Positions 43,336 through 51,415 of a stretch of 58,362 nt of DNA are shown here, one piece after another. How positions within the stretch are numbered: the stretch's first letter is position 1; every line of letters starts with the position of its first letter. The notes below the pieces were generated by a model, which was not told the DNA's origin, searched no databases, and worked only from the letters and a program-made list of their open reading frames with translations. The translations under genes and the position numbers were made by a program. Origin of the DNA: a bacterium. Lineage in GTDB: Bacteria; UBA9089; JASEIO01. The stretch covers positions 1 to 58,362 of the forward strand of contig JASEIO010000005.1 of NCBI GenBank assembly GCA_030017475.1. Reading direction: 5' to 3'.

Positions 43336-43643
43336 AAACACGAATCCTCACGAATATAAAGGTTGAGAAATAATTAGTTCACAGCAAGGGAGAGCTTTTG
43401 TTGGATTTGATGATTAAACGGGGATATCGATCGCCTGTCAGAAGTATGAACGAACTATTAAAAGAGGGAAAGAAAAAGAAATAGATAGTGAATAATAAAG
43501 TTTGGGCTGGAAAGGTCATTTTGAGAATGACTTCGTAAGGATTTATTTAAAATCGTATAGCCTCTTTAGGAATAGCAAGCCTTGCATCCAGAGTTTTTGG
43601 AGCAAAAGGCTATGGTAGATAGAATCAGGAGAGAGTGGTTTTG
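43336..43643. other. Intergenic stretch before the large secreted protein
   Basis: Begins with ACACGAATCCTCACGAATAT repeat-type wording (43337-43356). A short frame at 43398-43484 (28 codons from TTG, ending MNELLKEGKKKK) follows GGGAGAGC but is too short to call. No strong promoter was found. Just before the next gene is AGGAGAGAG, its ribosome site. Confidence 0.4.
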
Positions 43644-46600
43644 ATGAGGGGATTAAGGATCTTTAAGGTTTTGTTGGGGATTGGCTTGTTTGTGGGTTTT
43701 GTTTTTGGCATTGGGCTAAATGTAGGGTGTGCATTACCCACAAGAGAGGCCGATGATGTAGATGAAGCAACCAGACAGAAGGTGCTTGAGGCTTATGGCA
43801 AGCTTCCACTCTACTTTATCGAAAACACCGGACAGCTTGATTCTCAGGTTAAGTATTACACTAAGACAGCCAGTCAGACCATCTATTTCACTGATGATAA
43901 GATTGTCTTTGATCTTTATAGACAGAGGGAAGAAGACAGAAGGCAGAAGACAGAAGAAGAAAAATTCGAAATTCGAGATTCGAAATTCGAAATAGAAAGG
44001 TTAACCTTTTCCCTTAAGTTCTTAAGGGTAAATAAAGAGATAGAGATCGAGGCGAGGGGTCTTCAGGAAGGTAGGATAAACTATCTTATCGGTAATGACC
44101 CGGACAAACACAGGACCAATATCCCAACCTACAAAGAGGTAGTCTATAAGAATCTTTACCCGGGAATAGACCTAAGGCTCTATGGCAACCATCAAGAACT
44201 TAAGTATGACCTAATCGTCAGTCAAGGTAAGGATCCAGAGGGGATAAGATTTGGATATGAGGGGATAGATGGACTTTCCCTCTCAGGGCAAGGAGAGCTT
44301 CTAATTAATACCGCTTTTGGAGTACTTAAGCAGAAGAGACCATATATCTACCAGGAGATAGATGGAGAAAGGATAGAGGTAGAGGGATGGTTTAAGCTCC
44401 AGGGAGTTAATCCTTTAGGATTTCATGAAAGGCTAAAGCCTGAACTCCATACTTACGGTTTTGAGATCGCTTCCTACAACCTAAACTATCCCCTTATCAT
44501 CGATCCAACCCTTGCCTACTCCACCTATCTTGGGGGAGAAGGTTCTGAGGAAGGCAGGGCAATAGCCATTGATTCAACCGGGGCCGCCTACATCACTGGA
44601 TATACCTGGTCCTCTGACTTTCCCACCAAGAACCCCTATCAGGCCAATAAAAATAAAGGTGGATGGTGGTGGTGGTGGGATGCCTTTGTCACAAAGCTAT
44701 CCCCGGAAGGAGATAGCCTCTCCTACTCCACCTATCTTGGGGGAAGAGGCTGGGACTGTGGCAATGCAATAGCCGTTGACTCAACCGGGGCCGCCTACAT
44801 CACCGGATATACCGACTCCAGTGACTTTCCCACCCAAAACCCCTATCAGACCTATCAAGGTAAATGGGATGCCTTTGTCACAAAGCTATCCCCGGAAGGA
44901 GACACTCTCTCCTACTCCACCTATCTTGGGGGAGGAGATAGTGACTGTGGCAATGCAATAGCCGTTGACTCAACTGGGGCCGCCTACATCACCGGATATA
45001 CCGACTCCACTGACTTTCCCACCCAAAACCCCTATCAGGCCAATCGTCAAGGTGAAAGGGATGCCTTTGTCACAAAGCTATCCCCGGAAGGAGACAGCCT
45101 CTTCTACTCCACCTATCTTGGGGGAGGAGATTGGGACTATGGCTATGCAATAGCCGTTGACTCAACCGGGGCCGCCTACATCACCGGATATACCAAATCC
45201 AGTGACTTTCCCACCCAAAACCCCTATCAGGCCAATCATCAAGGTGGATGTGATGCCTTTGTCACAAAGCTATCCCCGGAAGGAGACAGCCTCTCCTACT
45301 CCACCTATCTTGGAGGAGGAGGTTCTGACGATGGCAGGGCAATAGCCGTTGATTCAACTGGGGCCGCCTACATCACCGGATGTACCTACTCCTCTGACTT
45401 TCCCACCCAAAACCCCTATCAGACCTATCAAGGTTGGTGGGGGGATGCCTTTGTAGTCAAGATAACCCCTGATGGACTACTTCCTGACCCCCCAACCAAC
45501 CTTATCGCTACTGCTATCTCCTCAACCCAGATTGAGCTTGTCTGGGATGACAACTCCGACAACGAAGATGGCTTTAAGATTGAGAGAATGGTAGAAGGTG
45601 GAGATTGGCAAGAGATAACCACAATTGGATCTAATCCTACTCCTACGGCCAGCTACTCTGATTTAGAACTCACTCCAAATACAACCTACTATTACCAAGT
45701 AAGGGCTTACAACGCACAAGGTAATTCAATTTACTCAAATGAGGTCAATGCTTCTACACCCTTTTCTGTTGTTAAGGTTACCAAGAGCTTATACTATGAC
45801 TTTGGATTGACAGCCAAGGTAGGTGGCAATATAAGTGCGTTATCTGCTGAAGTAGCAGGTTTAGGAGTTAAAGGTGCCGTTGTTTATGGTGAGGTGGAAG
45901 GTGGTAGGGGATTAAGGCTTACAATTGGAGATGAGAATAGCAGTAACAACCTATATTTAACTCGCAAGGCTCAATTAGGATTTGGGATTGGGGTTGATGT
46001 TGGTAAGATTGACGCAGGTATTGTTGATTATGCTTTGCGCGCAGGAAAGGGCAAGCTAAGGAAATTAATTAGTATAGAATATCTATTTGACAATCCGTTT
46101 GAAGATGTAGAACAGGCCCAGGTTATTACAGCAATGATGCTCTTTGACCTTTTAAAACTTTGTGCACCAATGTCTCCAATGTGCGGGCTAGTGCTCACAT
46201 CTCTTATAGAAAAAGGAATTGGAGAAGTGGGACATAATTATCGGCATAGTATAACAACTGAAGGAGCATCAGTAGTTTCTGGTGGAGTGGCCAAAACAAC
46301 CACTAGGTTAGGAAGTAATAAATCTATGAGCCTTTCTGGAGAAGCTTCCCCGTATTTGATTGGAGGAAGTGTAGGTTCAAGTGTAATAAGTAAAGATTAT
46401 GTTGTGCCACAAGAAGATGGTGTATGCAGTGAATTAGAAGGTAAAATAAGTGGGTCCTTTGGAATGGGATTACCGCTTCTTGCGGGCTTTGAAGGAACCC
46501 TCATGTTAGGAGGGGGAGTAGAGTATGGAGAAGGAGCCGTTCCTCTAAACTATTACTTAGAAGGAACAGGGCAAGTAGTGGCCGCAACTCCCTTTACTGA

Positions 46601-48737
46601 ACTTACTGAAATTGGAAGTTATAAATTAACGATACCTCGTCCATTTAGAGATTCAGTGATTGGAAAGGATGCAGGAGGTGTTATAGATCAATTATTCCAG
46701 GAAGGGAGGATAATCCTAAACCCCATAGATTTAGCAAATGGGACTGTTCGAACAAAAGAAGCTATAGAGGAAGTCTCAATAGAGCAGGGAGGTGTTGAAG
46801 TTGCTACCTTAAAACGATATAGAGAAGAGGCGATAGGTGTAGGATTTGGTTTTTCGGTTGATATTAGCGCTGCTTTAGGTATTGGGGGAGGTATTAGTGT
46901 AGGAGCTAGTGCTGCTGGCATCAGAGGTACGCAGTGGCCAGAGGATGAATCTATATGGAGAAATGGCAGGTTGGTCTTTATCAAAGACTATGTTGCAGGT
47001 GAGCCCGTGTATGGTTTGAACGATATTATGAATAAAGTTATTATAAAAGCAGTCAAATCGATTCCGGGTAAAATCAAAGAGAAGTTAAAAGAAATTGTTG
47101 AGGATATTGTTAAGGGAGCTAAAAAAACAATTAAAATTACAGGTGATATTATAGGTAACCTTGCAGAGAGAGGAGCACAAGTAATTGTTGATTCATCTAA
47201 ATTTGGTATAGATGTAATAACTAACATTGTTTCTTATTCGCCTGGTGTACCTCCTTTAGAAATACCCTATATTAATTCCTTAAGTTCGCCTTTAAAAAGA
47301 GAGACTAAGGTCTTTAGTTCACTATATCGCTCTAAGAATGTGGTCCCATTAGAAGAATCAGCCCCTGAGGGTTCCTCAGTTACTATTATAAGCAGAGTAC
47401 ATTTGATAACAGTGAAGGATAAAAATACGGGTGTACCCATTGAAGAATTTCCTGAAAATGGTGTAGAATTAGAGATAGAATTTTCGCCATCTCTTTTACC
47501 TAATATTGGTTTTTCAGAGACGGATGCAAGCAAGGTGGAAATATTCTATTATAACAGTGATAATAACAGTTGGGAAGAGGTTGTGTCTGAACAAAGAGCC
47601 GGTGAAGATGGAGATATAATTGTTGAGGCCAGTATCTTGAAAAGCGGGGAGTATGCTTTGGGAATATTTGAAATTCCACTCTCTATCCTGCCATATGCCC
47701 CAACCAATCTTGCGGCTACCCCTGTCTCACCCACCCAGCTTAATCTCACCTGGCAGGATAATTCAGAGAATGAATCTGGTTTTAGAATCGAGAGAAGGAT
47801 GGCCACTGAAGAAAATTATCAAGAAATAGTTACTGTGGGAGCCAACGTGAATAGCTATCAAGATATATCTTTAACCCCAAACACTACTTATTACTATCGG
47901 GTAAGGGCGTATAATATTAGAGGGAGCTCAAACTACTCCAACGAGACAAGTGCTATCACCCCTGTTGCTGCCAATCAAGGCGGTACAATATCCCTCCCAG
48001 ATGGCACAAAGATAAAGTTTCCACCTAATGTGCTTCCCGCAGATGCCAATGTTACCATTACTGAGGCAGATCCGAATTCTCAGAGTATTGTTGCGGCAAA
48101 TGATAAGACCAATCTGGATTTTGCTGTGAGGCCCCTTGATAGGGTAAATACATACCGTACCTTTACGGCGGTGGATATTACTACTGGTAAACCAATTACG
48201 AAACTGAACGGAAATGTTACTATAACTATTCCATATCCAGACTCAGACCCAAGCGATGGCATAGTGGATGGGACCACTATAAAGGAAGGCACCTTGAGAA
48301 TGTTCTGCCTGAATGAGGAAACCTTGGAGTGGAAGTTGGTTCAAGGTTCTCAGCCACACCCTAATGATAATAATGTTACTGGAGAAGTGGATCACCTCTT
48401 TACTTTTGCATTGCTGAGTCTTTCGTCCCCAAGCCTCGAGGATGTCATCAACTATCCCAACCCCTGCTATCCGGATAAGGGATTAGCTGAGGATCGGAGG
48501 GTAAAGATTGCCAATATACCGCTTGATTCAGATCCCATTATTCACATATACAATATAGCCGGTGAACTGGTGCGGGTGCTGGATGAGACAGATGAGATAA
48601 TAGAAGGCAGAGGCTCGATCACCGCCATATGGGATTGTACAAATGACCATGGTGAGGATGTGGCCTATGGGGTCTACATCTATCTCTTAAGATGTAATAA
48701 TGGAATTAAGAAAGGGAAGATAGTTATTATTAGATAA
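43644..48737 (+). CDS. Giant secreted SBBP beta-propeller / FN3 protein with T9SS-like C-terminal domain
   Basis: 1697 residues from ATG 43644. Hydrophobic signal VLLGIGLFVGFVFGIGLNVG, then an N-terminal domain often found with SBBP repeats (FIENTGQLDSQVKYY). Five SBBP units (about 291-609) have the pattern YSTYLGG...AIAVDSTGAAYITGYT...DFPTQNPYQ...DAFVTKLSPEGDS. They are followed by FN3 (about 614-704), a long unrecognised region (705-1345), FN3 (about 1349-1440), a ZU5/cadherin-like segment (ISLPDGTKIKFPPNVLPADA) and a final FlgD-like domain (NYPNPCYPDKG...GELVRVLDE...GVYIYLLRCN). The end resembles type IX secretion sorting domains, and a PorV-family gene follows. The SBBP part is richer in GC than the middle, suggesting a mosaic. 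A DNA-level repeat insert encodes REEDRRQKTEEEKFEIRDSK near residue 95. Confidence 0.88.
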   Translation: MRGLRIFKVLLGIGLFVGFVFGIGLNVGCALPTREADDVDEATRQKVLEAYGKLPLYFIENTGQLDSQVKYYTKTASQTIYFTDDKIVFDLYRQREEDRRQKTEEEKFEIRDSKFEIERLTFSLKFLRVNKEIEIEARGLQEGRINYLIGNDPDKHRTNIPTYKEVVYKNLYPGIDLRLYGNHQELKYDLIVSQGKDPEGIRFGYEGIDGLSLSGQGELLINTAFGVLKQKRPYIYQEIDGERIEVEGWFKLQGVNPLGFHERLKPELHTYGFEIASYNLNYPLIIDPTLAYSTYLGGEGSEEGRAIAIDSTGAAYITGYTWSSDFPTKNPYQANKNKGGWWWWWDAFVTKLSPEGDSLSYSTYLGGRGWDCGNAIAVDSTGAAYITGYTDSSDFPTQNPYQTYQGKWDAFVTKLSPEGDTLSYSTYLGGGDSDCGNAIAVDSTGAAYITGYTDSTDFPTQNPYQANRQGERDAFVTKLSPEGDSLFYSTYLGGGDWDYGYAIAVDSTGAAYITGYTKSSDFPTQNPYQANHQGGCDAFVTKLSPEGDSLSYSTYLGGGGSDDGRAIAVDSTGAAYITGCTYSSDFPTQNPYQTYQGWWGDAFVVKITPDGLLPDPPTNLIATAISSTQIELVWDDNSDNEDGFKIERMVEGGDWQEITTIGSNPTPTASYSDLELTPNTTYYYQVRAYNAQGNSIYSNEVNASTPFSVVKVTKSLYYDFGLTAKVGGNISALSAEVAGLGVKGAVVYGEVEGGRGLRLTIGDENSSNNLYLTRKAQLGFGIGVDVGKIDAGIVDYALRAGKGKLRKLISIEYLFDNPFEDVEQAQVITAMMLFDLLKLCAPMSPMCGLVLTSLIEKGIGEVGHNYRHSITTEGASVVSGGVAKTTTRLGSNKSMSLSGEASPYLIGGSVGSSVISKDYVVPQEDGVCSELEGKISGSFGMGLPLLAGFEGTLMLGGGVEYGEGAVPLNYYLEGTGQVVAATPFTELTEIGSYKLTIPRPFRDSVIGKDAGGVIDQLFQEGRIILNPIDLANGTVRTKEAIEEVSIEQGGVEVATLKRYREEAIGVGFGFSVDISAALGIGGGISVGASAAGIRGTQWPEDESIWRNGRLVFIKDYVAGEPVYGLNDIMNKVIIKAVKSIPGKIKEKLKEIVEDIVKGAKKTIKITGDIIGNLAERGAQVIVDSSKFGIDVITNIVSYSPGVPPLEIPYINSLSSPLKRETKVFSSLYRSKNVVPLEESAPEGSSVTIISRVHLITVKDKNTGVPIEEFPENGVELEIEFSPSLLPNIGFSETDASKVEIFYYNSDNNSWEEVVSEQRAGEDGDIIVEASILKSGEYALGIFEIPLSILPYAPTNLAATPVSPTQLNLTWQDNSENESGFRIERRMATEENYQEIVTVGANVNSYQDISLTPNTTYYYRVRAYNIRGSSNYSNETSAITPVAANQGGTISLPDGTKIKFPPNVLPADANVTITEADPNSQSIVAANDKTNLDFAVRPLDRVNTYRTFTAVDITTGKPITKLNGNVTITIPYPDSDPSDGIVDGTTIKEGTLRMFCLNEETLEWKLVQGSQPHPNDNNVTGEVDHLFTFALLSLSSPSLEDVINYPNPCYPDKGLAEDRRVKIANIPLDSDPIIHIYNIAGELVRVLDETDEIIEGRGSITAIWDCTNDHGEDVAYGVYIYLLRCNNGIKKGKIVIIR
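43921..43998 (+). repeat. In-frame low-complexity repeat insert (CAGAAG and ATTCGAA units)
   Basis: Imperfect AGAAGACAGAAGGCAGAAGA repeats are followed by AAATTCGAAATTCGAGATTC and further ATTCGAAA units. In frame they encode a charged insert (REEDRRQKTEEEKFEIRDSK) within an otherwise ordered domain. The same CAGAAG class occurs between genes in this window. Confidence 0.6.
44521..45480 (+). repeat. Five tandem ~192-bp SBBP-encoding units
   Basis: The word CCACCTATCTTGG(G/A)GG recurs at 44521, 44728, 44917, 45109 and 45301 (steps of 207, 189, 192 and 192 bp). The units are highly similar at DNA level, including synonymous positions (GCCGTTGACTCAACCGGGGC). The first unit is 15 bp longer because of a TGG run at about 44661-44679 that encodes five tryptophans. 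The uniformity points to recent duplication or gene conversion. Confidence 0.85.
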
Positions 48738-48782
48738 GTAGATAGTAGACAGTAGAGAGTAGTTGGTAGGGAGTGGTAAGAG
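48738..48782. repeat. Low-complexity GTAGATAGTAGACAGTAGAG repeat
   Basis: Imperfect 7-8-bp units of GTAGA(C/T)A and GTAGAGA type directly after the stop of the large secreted protein. It is another class of the dispersed intergenic repeats. No terminator is visible. Confidence 0.5.
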
Positions 48783-48874
48783 GAATTAATATGTATTAAA
48801 TCTGTGAAAATCTTGTGGATTTAACTTGATGTATATGTATAGAATTTACTTGATTTGAAAAGGAAATGGGAAGT

Positions 48875-50008
48875 ATGAAGAAGATACTTGTCAGCATACT
48901 GATAATAATTTTACTCCAGAGTTTATCGGCCAATCTCTCCTTGGCAGGGGATGAGGCGTATAAGGGGGCGGGGACGACTGCGGCTACCTTCTTAAAGATA
49001 GGAGTTGGGGCCAGGGCCACGGCAATGGGTGAGGCATTTAGTAGTGTGGCCGATGATGCCACAGCCATCTACTGGAACCCGGCCGGACTGTCTCTGTTTA
49101 AGTCTAAAGAGTTCTCGGCCATGCACAACATCTACTTTGAGGACATCTCCCACGACTTCTTGGGCTATGCCCAGCCTTTTGGAAAAGATAAGGCCTTTGG
49201 GGTGGGGTTGGTTGGTGTATTCATCACCGGTCTTGAGCGATTCTCCGGCAGTCCAACCACCACTGAGCCAGAGGGAACCTTTGCTGCCTATGATGGGGCC
49301 CTGAGCCTCTCTTATTCTCAGAGGATCTTTGGGAACCTCTTTGGCGGGGTGAGCCTCAAGGGAATCCACCAGGAGATCGATGGGCAGTGTGGTCGGGGTG
49401 CAGCTTTAGATATGGGTCTCTTATACAAGAATAGAATAAAGGGTCTTGATCTTGGCTGCACTATCCAGAACATAGGACAAGAGATGAAGATCTATGAGCG
49501 CAGCTTTTCCCTTCCATTGACCATCAGGGCGGGCAGTTCATACAGACTCTTCAGGGATAGATTAACCCTTGCCCTGGATGCCAAGAAACCAATAGATCAG
49601 GAGGTAAGCCTCCATCTTGGCACCGAATGGTGGCCCTTCAGAATAATGGCCCTGAGGGGAGGATACAAGTATAAACTCGATAATATCGAGAAAGACCCAT
49701 TGACTGGCCTTACGGCCGGGGCAGGATTTAACTTCAGATGGCTTCAACTGGAATATGCCTATGTTCCCTATGCCAACTTAGGAGATGTCCACCGCATCTC
49801 TCTCTTATTCAGATTTGGCAGGAGAGAGGGGGAAGAAGTGGGAAAAGAAGAGGAAGAAGTAGATGAAGAATATCACACACTGTCTACCCAAATCTTTAGC
49901 CAAGAAAACCACATCATTGAGAAGGACCTAAACCCAAATCAAGAGATAGATGGATTCATCTTATTTGAAACCAAAGAATCTCCAAAGAAATTAAGCTATG
50001 AGGATTAA
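48875..50008 (+). CDS. PorV/PorQ-family (UPF0164) outer membrane protein
   Basis: Outer-membrane beta-barrel protein of the PorV/FadL-like group. It has 377 residues from ATG 48875 (ATG 48866 is too close to AAAAGGA). A signal peptide (ILVSILIIILLQSLSANLSL) is followed by the family hallmark FLKIGVGARATAMGEAFSSV and DDATAIYWNPAGL. Further beta strands include AFGVGLVGVFITGLERF and LRGGYKYKLDN. The C-terminal extension is acidic and non-barrel (EEVGKEEEEVDEEYH). In Bacteroidetes PorV accepts T9SS substrates. The adjacent giant protein has a matching kind of sorting domain, so substrate and acceptor may be a pair. Base composition is richer in GC than the neighbours. Confidence 0.88.
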   Translation: MKKILVSILIIILLQSLSANLSLAGDEAYKGAGTTAATFLKIGVGARATAMGEAFSSVADDATAIYWNPAGLSLFKSKEFSAMHNIYFEDISHDFLGYAQPFGKDKAFGVGLVGVFITGLERFSGSPTTTEPEGTFAAYDGALSLSYSQRIFGNLFGGVSLKGIHQEIDGQCGRGAALDMGLLYKNRIKGLDLGCTIQNIGQEMKIYERSFSLPLTIRAGSSYRLFRDRLTLALDAKKPIDQEVSLHLGTEWWPFRIMALRGGYKYKLDNIEKDPLTGLTAGAGFNFRWLQLEYAYVPYANLGDVHRISLLFRFGRREGEEVGKEEEEVDEEYHTLSTQIFSQENHIIEKDLNPNQEIDGFILFETKESPKKLSYED

Positions 50009-50045
50009 AACTCCATAACCTTTGATTTTTAACACCAATTCAAAC

Positions 50046-50058
50046 AGCGATTCCGCAA
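50046..50058 (+). repeat. AGCGATTCCGCAA motif, copy 2
   Basis: Identical to the 13-mer on the minus strand at 42641-42653. The two copies bracket the secreted-protein/PorV pair in opposite orientation. Confidence 0.45.
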
Positions 50059-50159
50059 ACTTTATTCTTTGACCTACCCAAATCCATTTATAACTAACTG
50101 TAACCCACCATTTTCCCTACCAAATAACTACTAAGCAAATTCGCATTCGTAAAAAGTCC

Positions 50160-50188
50160 TTGGTCTTTCTCTTAATCTTGCATATAAT
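50160..50188 (+). promoter_or_regulatory. Promoter of the 50221 small locus
   Basis: TTGGTC (50160-50165), 17 bp, TATAAT (50183-50188), with TG three bases before the -10 box (TTGCATATAAT). The start site would be about 50195, just before a GGAGGGG ribosome site. Confidence 0.55.
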
Positions 50189-50220
50189 AACTATATAAGA
50201 TAGAGTGGAGGGGTAATATT

Positions 50221-50307
50221 ATGTATAGATACAAGATGAAAAGAGGGGAGCAAGAGAGCCGTTCTCGACTAAAGCCGTATATTAGTCATGGTGGGACGGT
50301 TCATTAA
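50221..50307 (+). CDS. 28-residue small ORF overlapping a GAGCCGT...ACGGTTC hairpin
   Basis: ATG 50221 follows GGAGGGG by 9 bases and a plausible promoter by 33 bases. The basic product begins MYRYKMKRGEQESRSRLKPY. The same bases (50256-50302) can fold with outer arms GAGCCGT / ACGGTTC and an inner perfect stem GACTAA / TTAGTC. The outer arms match the basal stem of group II intron domain V, so the locus may be RNA rather than protein coding. Confidence 0.35.
   Translation: MYRYKMKRGEQESRSRLKPYISHGGTVH
50256..50302 (+). ncRNA. Hairpin resembling a group II intron domain V basal stem
   Basis: GAGCCGT (50256-50262) pairs with ACGGTTC (50296-50302) with one G-T and typical AGC triad bases. Inside is GACTAA / TTAGTC around a 9-base loop. 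The spacing (47 bases) is longer than the usual 34 of domain V, no clear domain VI or 5' GUGYG was found, and no reverse transcriptase is present. A decayed intron or an unrelated structured RNA are both possible. Confidence 0.3.
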
Positions 50308-50337
50308 CAAGAATTACTTGCGGGAAGGATGACAACA

Positions 50338-50454
50338 TTATACCTCAATCTCCAGACCGTCATATGCCAGGTCTATCTCAAAAGGTATTTTATCACTGAT
50401 TTGGTCTATGTCAAACAAAATTATTGAGATTACCCTCCCAATTTTTTTCGTTGA
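50338..50454 (-). pseudogene. Possible 3' fragment of a minus-strand gene
   Basis: An open minus-strand frame ends with FDIDQISDKIPFEIDLAYDG and a few more residues. It has no start codon or ribosome site and is closed by a stop upstream. The protein-like wording suggests the tail of a deleted gene, but the evidence is weak and the family is unknown. Confidence 0.25.
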
Positions 50455-50480
50455 CTAAATATTACTTATAAGGTTATAAT
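50451..50480 (+). promoter_or_regulatory. glyQ promoter
   Basis: TTGACT (50451-50456), 18 bp, TATAAT (50475-50480). The start site is expected near 50487, giving a short leader that contains GGAGGAG immediately before glyQ. Confidence 0.7.
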
Positions 50481-50500
50481 CATGTAATGGAGGAGAGGCA

Positions 50501-51385
50501 ATGACCTTTCAAGAGATAATCTTGAACTTACTTAAATTTTGGGATGCGGAAGGATGTGTTATTGCGCAACCTTATGACATTGAGGTAGGAGCAGGCACAT
50601 TTAATCCCCATACCTTTTTAAGGGTATTGGGTCCTGAACCATGGAAGGTAGCTTATGTTGAGCCATCCCGCCGTCCAACTGACGGAAGATATGGCGACAA
50701 TCCTAATAGGCTACAGCATTATTATCAATTTCAGGTGATCATTAAACCATCCCCGGACAATATCCAAGATATCTATCTAAAAAGCTTAAGCTATTTAGGG
50801 ATTGATCTAAAGAAACACGATGTTAGGTTTATAGAAGATGATTGGGAATCCCCCACATTAGGTGCCTGGGGATTAGGTTGGGAGGTATGGTTAGATGGGC
50901 TGGAGATAACCCAATTTACGTATTTTCAACAAGTTGGGTCTCTTGATCTTGACCCAATATCAGTTGAGTTGACATATGGTTTAGAAAGGATAGCTATGTA
51001 TATACAGGAAGTAGATAATGTCTTTGATATTACATGGAGCGAGGGAGTAAAATATGGAGAGATTCATCATCAAGGAGAGGTGGAAAATTCAACCTATAAT
51101 TTTGAAGTAGCGGATGTACAATTATTATTTAGCCTTTTTGAATCATATGAAAGGGAAGCGAAGAGGATACTAAAAAAGGGATTGATTTTGCCAGCCTATG
51201 ATTATGTCTTAAAATGTTCCCATACCTTTAACCTACTTGATGCAAGAGGTGCCCTATCAGTAACTGAAAGGACAGCCTTTATTGGAAGGGTAAGAAACTT
51301 GGCTAAAGAATGCGCATTAGGTTATATTAGACAAAGGGAAGATATGGGATTCCCACTGATTAAAAATGATTATAACTATCCATAA
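50501..51385 (+). CDS. glyQ: Glycine--tRNA ligase alpha subunit
   Basis: Class II aminoacyl-tRNA synthetase catalytic subunit of the bacterial alpha2beta2 GlyRS. It has 294 residues. [20 protein letters not shown] at the N-terminus, [20 protein letters not shown] and [12 protein letters not shown] are highly conserved; [11 protein letters not shown] carries motif 3. GGAGGAG precedes ATG 50501. The beta subunit gene glyS normally follows directly; here an unknown gene does, so glyS must be elsewhere. Confidence 0.97.
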   Translation: MTFQEIILNLLKFWDAEGCVIAQPYDIEVGAGTFNPHTFLRVLGPEPWKVAYVEPSRRPTDGRYGDNPNRLQHYYQFQVIIKPSPDNIQDIYLKSLSYLGIDLKKHDVRFIEDDWESPTLGAWGLGWEVWLDGLEITQFTYFQQVGSLDLDPISVELTYGLERIAMYIQEVDNVFDITWSEGVKYGEIHHQGEVENSTYNFEVADVQLLFSLFESYEREAKRILKKGLILPAYDYVLKCSHTFNLLDARGALSVTERTAFIGRVRNLAKECALGYIRQREDMGFPLIKNDYNYP

Positions 51386-51415
51386 TCTATGATATCCTTA
51401 ATATAGAGGATAAAA

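Noticed and set aside
43398-43484. 28-codon frame ending MNELLKEGKKKK
   Set aside because: It has a fair ribosome site but a TTG start, no promoter and too little sequence to separate it from chance.
44569-45345. Four similar + strand frames of 61-67 codons inside the SBBP array
   Set aside because: They are the alternate-frame reading of the tandem DNA units of the large secreted protein and owe their similarity to the repeats.
44521-45480. CRISPR-like regular repeat spacing
   Set aside because: The units are 189-207 bp, entirely coding and in frame with a beta-propeller protein; there are no short repeats with unique spacers and no cas genes.
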